A stretch of 47,995 nt of DNA, taken from positions 1 to 47,995 of the forward strand of contig CALXPT010000013.1 in assembly GCA_944390355.1 (NCBI GenBank). The letters are read 5' to 3'. Below are positions 1 to 6,111 of this stretch, one piece after another (the stretch's first letter is position 1; each line of letters starts with the position of its first letter). The DNA is from an uncultured Alphaproteobacteria bacterium (GTDB taxonomy: Bacteria; Pseudomonadota; Alphaproteobacteria; RF32; CAG-239). The translations under genes were made by a program, and so were the position numbers. Below the pieces are notes generated by a model, which ran no database searches, was not told the DNA's origin, and saw only the letters and a list, made by a program, of their open reading frames with translations.

Positions 1-2
1 CC

Positions 3-116
3 GAAGCAAAGTTGTTGAGCATAAGCTTATGCGAAACTTACGACGCAAGACGAGCATCAAAGCTCCCGCCAGTTAAATCAGAGGAAAACAACAGGAGTGG
101 ATATGATTTTTCGTGA
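3..116 (+). CDS. C-terminal end of an unidentified protein (cut by window edge)
   Basis: An open frame enters from the left edge and gives about 37 residues before a TGA at 114-116. The peptide contains KLLSISLCETYDARRASKLP and ends GYDFS. Its composition looks like a real protein end, but it is too short for me to assign a family, and I see no catalytic motif. It is followed by an AT-rich gap before the next gene. It could be a chance open frame. Confidence 0.35.
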   Translation, partial: EAKLLSISLCETYDARRASKLPPVKSEENNRSGYDFS

Positions 117-200
117 CTTTAATAATATTTTGGACTAAATTTTCTGAAAAAATATTATTAACTAAATTTTATCATTATAAAAAAAGAATTTGCTTTTTTA

Positions 201-554
201 GTGATAGCTTTACTCTGTATTATAAGTTTTTCAGCTTATTATTGTCAACAAGGCTTATCCGAAGAAAAAGGGAATCAGATTACGGCAACGGTTACCGGAA
301 AAGAACATGTCATAGGTTATGATAAAGGATCTTTCGCCCTCGAAGAAAAATCATATAGACATTCTTATTACTTAATCTTTACGGACAAAGAAGTATTAAA
401 GATAGAGGATAGCTTAATTTTTGGACGCTTTAACAGTTCAGATATATATGGTATGATGAAAATAGGCAAGTACTACCGGATTAAAACTTTTGGTATCAGA
501 AGCGGGGTCTTATCTGCCTATCAAAATATTGTAGAGGTTGAAGCGCTGGATTAA
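201..554 (+). CDS. Small membrane-anchored or exported hypothetical protein
   Basis: A 117-residue reading frame starts at a GTG. The hydrophobic N-terminus (IALLCIISFSAYYC) looks like one membrane anchor or an uncleaved signal, followed by about 95 polar residues rich in beta-type sequence (TATVTGKEHVIGYD, KYYRIKTFGIRSG), presumably outside the cytoplasm. The start is uncertain. The frame is open back to about 162 and would add KKEFAFLV before the hydrophobic stretch, a better positive-inside arrangement, but no ATG or clear ribosome site is there. Either a rare start codon is used or the 5' end has decayed. A good intrinsic terminator follows within 15 nt. I do not recognise the family. Confidence 0.5.
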   Translation: MIALLCIISFSAYYCQQGLSEEKGNQITATVTGKEHVIGYDKGSFALEEKSYRHSYYLIFTDKEVLKIEDSLIFGRFNSSDIYGMMKIGKYYRIKTFGIRSGVLSAYQNIVEVEALD

Positions 555-568
555 CTTTTAAGAATTAT

Positions 569-594
569 AAAGCAGTCTTAAGACTGCTTTTTTT
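569..594 (+). terminator. Rho-independent terminator
   Basis: A perfect 10-bp stem (AAGCAGTCTT/AAGACTGCTT) with essentially no loop is followed by a run of T. It closes the transcript of the small membrane protein gene at 201-554. Confidence 0.8.
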
Positions 595-722
595 GTAAGC
601 AGGAGACGATTCGATAAAATACACACAAAATAATAAACACACAGAATTCCTCTGTACAAATCTTATATTCAATGTAATATAGAACCCAATGGAGTCAAAA
701 AAGATCAATGTAAGAGGGAATA

Positions 723-1166
723 ATGGCAGAAGAAAAAGAAGAGAAAGAAAGTTTTTGGGTAAAGTTTCTGGCATTTTGCGTCAAATCGCCGGTAACGGTC
801 TTCTTTGTTGCGGCCTTGAGTTATTTTGCATTTCAAGTATATGTTTTGGGAAATTCTCCGATAGTCAATAAAGGCATAATATGCGGCCTGCTGTTTTTAT
901 GGGCGTTTTGGTTTTTGGCGCGTAACTTGTTTAAAGTATTGTTGGTTTTGCTGTTTGTTGGAGCAATAGGGTATGGCTATTATGCGCATACGCAGCAAAA
1001 AATAGAAGCCTGTGAGGCCTCCGGCGGAGTTTGGAATAAGCAAACACAAACCTGTGAGGAAAAGAAAACGCTCTGGCAACAGGCCAAAGAATGGTGGCAG
1101 GAATTTATAGCTCAATTGGAAGAATCTCCCGAGGATTCAAAATTAAAGAATTCAGACAAAGAATAA
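723..1166 (+). CDS. Small inner-membrane hypothetical protein
   Basis: 147 residues. A charged N-terminus (MAEEKEEKES) is followed by three hydrophobic segments at about residues 13-42, 48-64 and 68-86. A Cys pair in CEASGGVWNKQTQTCEEK (about 97-114) suggests a periplasmic loop with a disulfide, and the tail is Trp-rich and amphipathic (LWQQAKEWWQEF). An AGAGGGAA ribosome site sits just before the ATG. A terminator lies 5 nt after the stop, so the gene appears monocistronic. The CxxxGGxWN...TxxC pattern is common in small secreted or membrane proteins of this bacterial group and does not define a function. Confidence 0.7.
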   Translation: MAEEKEEKESFWVKFLAFCVKSPVTVFFVAALSYFAFQVYVLGNSPIVNKGIICGLLFLWAFWFLARNLFKVLLVLLFVGAIGYGYYAHTQQKIEACEASGGVWNKQTQTCEEKKTLWQQAKEWWQEFIAQLEESPEDSKLKNSDKE

Positions 1167-1171
1167 TGTTC

Positions 1172-1201
1172 AAACAGCCGCGGTTTAACGGCTGTTTTTT
1201 T
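1172..1201 (+). terminator. Rho-independent terminator
   Basis: The stem AAACAGCCG/CGGCTGTTT encloses a short loop and runs into a T tract. It lies right after the stop of the gene at 723-1166. Confidence 0.85.
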
Positions 1202-1289
1202 GCGGAAAAATAAATTTTATTATAAGAATTTTAAGATTCTTAAGTGATATTAAACACAAAAAATATATGAAAAATAAAGAGATTCGCAA

Positions 1290-3107
1290 ATGAATGAATT
1301 ACCCGGATTAATAAAAGATTTGGCATTGATAAGTATTTATGCCGCGATTGTTCTGCTAATATTTAAGAAGATTAAACAACCTGTGGTGCTTGGATATATA
1401 TTAGCAGGTATGCTGGTCGGCCCGCATATTCCGTTTTTACCGACAATTAATGATATGGAAAATATCCATGTATGGGCAAATATCGGCGTCATCTTTTTGC
1501 TGTTTAGTTTGGGACTGGAGTTTAGTTTTAAGAAAATAGTCAATGTCGGCAAATCGGCCTTGATAACGGCAACGGCGAACATCTTGTTTCTGCTGTTTGT
1601 CGGTTATCAGGTCGGATTGATATTAGGTTGGAACACGACCGATAGTTTGTTTTTGGGCGGAATGATATCAATGTCATCGACCACAATTATTATCAAGGCG
1701 TTTGATGAATTGAATCTGAAAAAAGAACCTTTCACGTTTATCGTTTTTGGCATTTTGGTGGTTGAAGATGTTGTCGGGGTATTGTTGCTGGTTTTGTTGC
1801 CGACAATAGCTATCGGCAAAAATGTGGATGGCATAGATTTGTTGTACAGTGCGTTAAAATTGGCATTTTTCTTGGTTTTGTGGTTTATCTCCGGCATATA
1901 CTTGATACCCACGCTTTTAAAGAAGATTCAAAAGCTCTTGAATGATGAGCTGATACTGGTTATTTCAATTGCGCTGTGTCTGGGAATGGTGTTATTGGCG
2001 GCAAAATTCGGCTTTTCTTCCGCATTAGGAGCATTCATCATGGGGTCAATCTTAGCGGAAACGCCGATTGTTGAAAAAATTGAAAAAATCATTTCACCGG
2101 TGAAAGACTTTTTCGGCGCGGTATTTTTTGTTTCCGTAGGTTTAATTGTTAATCCCGAGATGTTTGTAGAGTATGCAAAGCCGATAGTAGTTATCACCAT
2201 AATAGTCGTAGTAGGTCAAATATCGATGACGACATTTGGCTTGCTGCTGTCGGGAAAACCGCTTGAGACAGCCTTAAAATGCGGATTTTCTTTAGCGCAG
2301 GTAGGTGAATTTGCCTTCATTATCGCCACGCTGGGCGTTAGCTTGGGTGTTGTGAGTCCGCAGTTATATCCGATAATAGTGGCTGTCTCGGTGATAACCA
2401 CATTCACAACGCCGATGATGATAAAAGCGAGCCGCCCGATATATGAATATGTAAATAAACATCTGCCGGACAAGTATAAGCAGTTTTTGAGCAAGCATAC
2501 GAGTAACCGCCCAACACCTAATGTTGAAGAAAATTTGTGGCGTGAGCTGTTTCAAACCTATTTTATCACCTTGCTGTTAACATCGGTAATATTGATAGCA
2601 TTGATAAATATAAACTTTTTCTTTGTGTTTGAATACATGCGCAAGGTTTTGCCGGATAATATATCATCATGGCTGACGGCGTTAATATGCTTAACGTGCA
2701 TGGCTCCGTTTTTAAGAAATTTAATGACGCCTGGGGAAAAGGTGCGTAAATTGTATGTAACGTTGTGGCGGCGCAATTTCAAAAACCGTTTTCCGCTGAT
2801 ATTTTTATCGACGATATGTATGGTCATAGCGGCAATGTATGTGATGGTAGTCTTAAATCATCTTGTAACGAAGAATATATATGTAACTTATGTGATTGTC
2901 TTTGGCTTGCTGTATTGGGTATATAAGACGCGCTTTTTCCTGACGCGCTATCACATGATGGAAGGCCAGTTTTTGAAAAATTTATATAACCATGGAGAAG
3001 ATGAGGTGGTTCAATCTGCGCCGCTTCCACCGGCTGAGAAGAACGAGCAGCAGGAAACAAGTCCGGCAGTAGAAAAAAACGAGACCCCGAGTAATAAGGA
3101 GAATTAG
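1290..3107 (+). CDS. KefB/CPA2-type monovalent cation:proton antiporter
   Basis: 605 residues. The first ~385 form the Na+/H+ exchanger membrane domain of the CPA2 family. Recognisable segments are VVLGYILAGMLVGPHIPF (about 32-49), FLLFSLGLEFSF (about 69-80), VVEDVVGVLLLVLLP, FSSALGAFIMGSILAETP, GAVFFVSVGLIVNPE and GFSLAQVGEFAFIIATLG. Family members exchange K+ or Na+ for protons across the inner membrane. Unlike E. coli KefB/KefC, no TrkA-N (RCK) nucleotide-binding domain follows. Instead there are about four extra hydrophobic segments (430-550) and a short acidic, proline-containing tail. The next gene starts 3 nt downstream, so the two are probably co-transcribed. The family is clear; the ion carried is not known. 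Confidence 0.9.
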   Translation: MNELPGLIKDLALISIYAAIVLLIFKKIKQPVVLGYILAGMLVGPHIPFLPTINDMENIHVWANIGVIFLLFSLGLEFSFKKIVNVGKSALITATANILFLLFVGYQVGLILGWNTTDSLFLGGMISMSSTTIIIKAFDELNLKKEPFTFIVFGILVVEDVVGVLLLVLLPTIAIGKNVDGIDLLYSALKLAFFLVLWFISGIYLIPTLLKKIQKLLNDELILVISIALCLGMVLLAAKFGFSSALGAFIMGSILAETPIVEKIEKIISPVKDFFGAVFFVSVGLIVNPEMFVEYAKPIVVITIIVVVGQISMTTFGLLLSGKPLETALKCGFSLAQVGEFAFIIATLGVSLGVVSPQLYPIIVAVSVITTFTTPMMIKASRPIYEYVNKHLPDKYKQFLSKHTSNRPTPNVEENLWRELFQTYFITLLLTSVILIALININFFFVFEYMRKVLPDNISSWLTALICLTCMAPFLRNLMTPGEKVRKLYVTLWRRNFKNRFPLIFLSTICMVIAAMYVMVVLNHLVTKNIYVTYVIVFGLLYWVYKTRFFLTRYHMMEGQFLKNLYNHGEDEVVQSAPLPPAEKNEQQETSPAVEKNETPSNKEN

Positions 3108-3110
3108 GAG

Positions 3111-3533
3111 ATGAATCAGTTTAGTCCGCAATTTGCCATAATAAGCAAACTCAAGAAGATAGTAACAAAGACCTCGACCATGTTGAAAGGAGATAAGACG
3201 GCAGGGATAACGGAGGCGATAGCGCGCAAAATTCAAAAAGGCGCATACGAGGCTGAGTTTCGTAAAGATAAAGAGAGTAAAACGCCGCCGTATTTAACCA
3301 TAGCCGAACAGCTGCAGTCAAATGATTCGCAAATTTATCGAGCATCGGTTTACGCATTAAGAAACATAGCAAAGAATGAAGAAAAGAGCAAAGACGCAAT
3401 TTTGGAGATTTTGCAAAAGAGTGCGGAGAAGAAGTCTAAAAACGCGGAACTGTATAACTATACGCTAGACAAGATAAAAGAAATAGAAAGCTACTATGAG
3501 TTGAAACGGAAGAATAAAAAAAGCAAGAAGTAA
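3111..3533 (+). CDS. Hypothetical helical protein co-transcribed with the antiporter
   Basis: 140 residues, strongly basic at both ends (tail KRKNKKSKK) and predicted mostly alpha-helical. A segment around residues 62-98 (QIYRASVYALRNIAKNEE...DAILEILQK) resembles one HEAT-type helical repeat. There is no signal peptide or membrane segment, so it is probably cytoplasmic. It starts 3 nt after the antiporter stop with AGGAG upstream, implying one operon and perhaps an accessory role for the transporter; that link is inference. I do not recognise the family. Confidence 0.7.
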   Translation: MNQFSPQFAIISKLKKIVTKTSTMLKGDKTAGITEAIARKIQKGAYEAEFRKDKESKTPPYLTIAEQLQSNDSQIYRASVYALRNIAKNEEKSKDAILEILQKSAEKKSKNAELYNYTLDKIKEIESYYELKRKNKKSKK

Positions 3534-3580
3534 GGTCAGACTTTTATTTGTTAATGAAAAACTTTTGCATAAAAAAAAAA

Positions 3581-3606
3581 GAGGCGGGAAACCGTCTCAT
3601 TTTTTA
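3581..3606 (+). terminator. Rho-independent terminator before cassette A
   Basis: The stem GAGGCGG/CCGTCTC (one G-T pair) is followed by TTTTTT and then ATGCAA. The same TTTTTTATGCAA string recurs about 30 nt on, where the cassette left end begins. Confidence 0.75.
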
Positions 3607-3685
3607 TGCAACAAATTAAGAGCAACTTTGATTTTTTTATGCAAAACAATTCGTGCAAACCCTTGTCCAGCCTCGAAAATTTCTA

Positions 3686-3714
3686 TTGAAAGGATTTTTT
3701 TCTTGTGGTATAAT
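3686..3714 (+). promoter_or_regulatory. Sigma-70-type promoter of cassette A
   Basis: TTGAAA (3686-3691) and a perfect TATAAT (3709-3714) are 17 nt apart. The same promoter with the same spacing lies in cassettes B and C. The leader to the first ATG is about 40 nt and carries CGAGGTG as ribosome site. This predicts strong housekeeping-sigma expression of each copy. Confidence 0.85.
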
Positions 3715-3761
3715 ACGAGTCGTGGAGACAAATGTAATTAGAACTTTTTACGAGGTGTATT

Positions 3762-4625
3762 ATGATGAAAAAGGGTTGCCTTTTGCTGTGTGCTACAGCA
3801 TTAAGCTTGGCTTGTTTGGATAATCAAGTTCAGGCATCAATTAATTTTAATCTAAAAGCACCTCCCGTTCCGAGCTATGCTAAATTACACACATCGCATA
3901 CTTCACACCTCATAGCTCGACATTTGTCTCCCGAGAGTTTTAGGGAGAGACAAGAAATCAAGGTTGCGCAGGTTTGTTGGATTTTGGATACCGAAGACTG
4001 CGGCGGGGCGGACTTTGTCGGTACCGATGGAACGCAAGGCACACCGCCTGAGATTCTTCCTCCGGGAAATGGTGATTATAAAGAAAGCTGTACCGAAATG
4101 GGCTATGGCAAAACCTCATGTCCGACAGGGTATAAACCAGACAAATTCTGCCCGTTAGATAACAAATATTTTGCCGAATGTGTACAGGACTGTCCGAGTG
4201 ATTACAAGACCTGCGAACCGCCATTAAAAGGTGTCGGAGAGGTTTGCGGCAATGATTTGTATGAAGACTGCTGTAATCCGTCATGTTCGGCAGAATATCA
4301 ATATAGCTTAGATGAAATTCCCTCTGGTTATGAAGCAGACGGTGAACCATGCAAATCTTGTGATGGCGACTTATACAAAATCAAAAAGAAAGACTGCACC
4401 GGATATTTGGATTGCGGGGAAATGGGCTGCGAGGACGGGGCTTCAACCTGCCAAAGCGGAAATCAGGTCAAGTGTTCGGAATGCAAAAAATGCCCGAACC
4501 TAGGTACAGAATCAGAATGTCCGCCGTGCACAGTCTGCAGCTTTGAGGAATGTTCAAACTTATACATCGTGACGGGATGCAAAGTTGGTTGTACTGATTA
4601 TTGCAACTATTGCGCTTCTGAATAA
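3762..4625 (+). CDS. Cys-rich exported protein, cassette A
   Basis: 287 residues with a signal peptide (MMKKGCLLLCATALSLACLD, probable cut after QVQA). The mature part holds about 29 cysteines in short modules: CTEMGYGKTSC-PTGYKP-FC, CPSDYKTCEPPLKGVGEVC, EDCC, and a dense tail with SECKKC, PPCTVC, FEEC and YCNYC. Such spacing implies a disulfide-stabilised extracellular protein. A His/Ser-rich stretch (HTSHTSHLIARH) follows the signal. ATGATG at the start allows either Met. It is the first gene of a two-gene unit, 41 nt before the DUF1566 gene, and the pairing is kept in all three cassettes, so the products probably act together at the cell surface. No known enzyme motif is seen and the function is unknown. 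Confidence 0.8.
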   Translation: MMKKGCLLLCATALSLACLDNQVQASINFNLKAPPVPSYAKLHTSHTSHLIARHLSPESFRERQEIKVAQVCWILDTEDCGGADFVGTDGTQGTPPEILPPGNGDYKESCTEMGYGKTSCPTGYKPDKFCPLDNKYFAECVQDCPSDYKTCEPPLKGVGEVCGNDLYEDCCNPSCSAEYQYSLDEIPSGYEADGEPCKSCDGDLYKIKKKDCTGYLDCGEMGCEDGASTCQSGNQVKCSECKKCPNLGTESECPPCTVCSFEECSNLYIVTGCKVGCTDYCNYCASE

Positions 4626-4666
4626 GGGTGAGAGAGAAAAGTTTAATTATTATAACGGAGGAGAAA

Positions 4667-6013
4667 ATGAGAAAGATTTTATTAATGAGTTCGGCTTTGG
4701 TGGTGTTGAGTGGCACGGCAGGAGCCGGATGTATCCAGACACCGAGTTGCTCTTCTTTGGGATATACCTCAACCTCGGCTTGTGAAGGTGGGTTAAAATG
4801 CCCGTGGGGGAACGCTTGGTTTTGTAATGTCGGCGGTGGTGGAAGTGGTTCAAATCCTGATTATAGCAACTGCAAAATCGGTGATATTTTGTATTCAGAT
4901 ATGAGCTGCAACAGCAATGTTGTTGCTCCCAAAACCCCAATCGGCGTGGTGTTTGATACAACCAATGGTTTGGCCATAGCTAAAGATGAGTTTGCAAATG
5001 TTCCTTGGGGCGCTGTCGTGGAAGATGTGTCTGGGGTACAAAACTCAAGCAGTGTTTCAACCTCAGCGGCTGATTGGCAAGGATTTAACAATACCAAAGC
5101 AATGTATGAGGCAGATAAATCAGGGTATAATTATCCGGCGATTAAAAAGGTTTTGACATATTCAACAACAGGAACAGAACAAGGACAATGGTATTTGCCG
5201 GCGGCGGGCGAATTGCAGGCAATCTCGACCAACAAAGATACTTTGAATACAACATTATCAAAAATCGGCGGAACACAGATGTCGGGTAACTATTGGTCAT
5301 CATCGGAACAAAACAGTGGCAGCAGCTACTATATTGGTATAGGGAACAATAGTAGTAGTACAGGAAGAAAGATTGCTAAAAACAAAGCAAAACCGGTGAT
5401 AAATTTTGGTAGCAAGAATAAGACAGATTTTGCTTATAACAATGGTGGAACTGTTGTTACATGTAGGATTGGTGATATTTTATATTCAGATAAAAAATGT
5501 TATTTAGGCGGAATGTTAGCAGGAAAAACGCCGATAGGTGTTGTGTTTGATGTTAGTCGGCGTACGGCGATAGCCTTGGAAAGTTCGCCTTCAAAAATGG
5601 AATGGGGTGGTTATGGAACGGATATTCCAGGGATAACGAATATAACGGATACAACGCAAGCTAAACAAGACTTCAGCGGTAAGGCAAATACGGCAGCGAT
5701 AAAAGCGAAGAATAGTAATTTGTCGAAGTATCCTGCCGCAAAGTATGCGTATGAATATAAAACCACCGGCACCAATGCTGGAGATTGGTATTTGCCGGCT
5801 TTGGGTGAGTTGAATACAGTGTATAGTAATAAGGACTATATGAATTATGCGTTGTCATTGGTGGGTAAGAAGGATATTCCGATAGAATGGCATTGGTCTT
5901 CTTCCGAGTATTCAAGCGACTACGCGTGGAATTTGAAGTTCAGTGACGGGCACGTGTTCAGCGACGTTAAGGCCGGCTATAACGGTTACGTTCGTCCAGT
6001 CCTAGCTTTTTAG
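4667..6013 (+). CDS. DUF1566 (C-type-lectin-like) exported protein with hypervariable C-terminus, cassette A
   Basis: 448 residues from the ATG at 4667, chosen because GGAGG sits just upstream and a signal peptide follows at once (MRKILLMSSALVVLSGTAGA); an in-frame ATG at 4628 has neither. Order: signal; Cys module CIQTPSCSSLGYTS; Gly/Ser linker; DUF1566 domain 1 (NCKIGDILYSDMSC...GQWYLPAAGELQ...YWSSSE...KPVINF); DUF1566 domain 2 ending HWSSSE...GYVRPVLAF. These domains have the fold used by known DGR target proteins. The last ~25 codons before GYVRP differ sharply from the sister genes and are almost all NNY. Secreted or surface ligand-binding protein is the likely role; the ligand is unknown. 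Confidence 0.85.
   Translation: MRKILLMSSALVVLSGTAGAGCIQTPSCSSLGYTSTSACEGGLKCPWGNAWFCNVGGGGSGSNPDYSNCKIGDILYSDMSCNSNVVAPKTPIGVVFDTTNGLAIAKDEFANVPWGAVVEDVSGVQNSSSVSTSAADWQGFNNTKAMYEADKSGYNYPAIKKVLTYSTTGTEQGQWYLPAAGELQAISTNKDTLNTTLSKIGGTQMSGNYWSSSEQNSGSSYYIGIGNNSSSTGRKIAKNKAKPVINFGSKNKTDFAYNNGGTVVTCRIGDILYSDKKCYLGGMLAGKTPIGVVFDVSRRTAIALESSPSKMEWGGYGTDIPGITNITDTTQAKQDFSGKANTAAIKAKNSNLSKYPAAKYAYEYKTTGTNAGDWYLPALGELNTVYSNKDYMNYALSLVGKKDIPIEWHWSSSEYSSDYAWNLKFSDGHVFSDVKAGYNGYVRPVLAF
5891..6013 (+). other. Putative DGR variable region (VR-A)
   Basis: A 123-nt 3' block begins with an 18-nt string (CATTGGTCTTCTTCCGAG) shared with the other two copies and ends with a shared 31-nt string that runs through the stop to 6014. 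The 25 codons between (5909-5983) encode YSSDYAWNLKFSDGHVFSDV then KAGYN. Invariant among copies are S2, A6, W7, L9, F11, G14, V16 and K21. The variable codons are of NNY type. Third bases differ from copies B/C at several sites, so VR-A may have come from a different template. Confidence 0.75.
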
Positions 6014-6024
6014 GTTTTTATGTT

Positions 6025-6056
6025 AAAACAAACGCCCATTCAGGGCGTTTGTTTTT
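6025..6056 (+). terminator. Bidirectional terminator/hairpin after VR-A
   Basis: A perfect inverted repeat AAACAAACGCCC/GGGCGTTTGTTT with a 5-nt loop starts 12 nt after the stop. T runs lie on both strands, so it can also end the convergent autotransporter transcript. Hairpins just 3' of the variable region are also a known cis element of DGR targets, so a double role is possible. Confidence 0.8.
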
Positions 6057-6111
6057 CCGGACAATAATCAACAAAACAAATTTCAGCAAGATATATGGCA
6101 AAATTTTATTC

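Larger units (their letters stand above)
3632..6056 (+). repeat. Cassette A: two-gene variable-lectin cassette (copy 1 of 3)
   Basis: A repeated unit of about 2.4 kb. It begins with the left-end sequence TTTTTTTATGCAAAACAATT, continues through conserved upstream DNA with a promoter, a Cys-rich exported protein gene and a DUF1566 gene, and ends at a terminator. The left ~190 nt are nearly identical to cassette B at 17220 onward. Cassette C (38632-40547, minus strand) and a fused-end remnant (31658-31746) belong to the same family. No transposase or flanking target-site duplication was found, so how it spreads is unknown. Confidence 0.85.

Noticed and set aside
113..322. Overlapping small frame starting MTLIIFWTK at the left end
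   Set aside because: It overlaps the better frame at 201-554, has a composition driven by AT-rich codons and ends without any recognisable feature.
3632..6056. Cassettes as insertion sequences or integron cassettes
   Set aside because: No transposase, integrase, terminal inverted repeats, target duplications or attC-like sites were seen. I describe them as repeats of unknown mobility.
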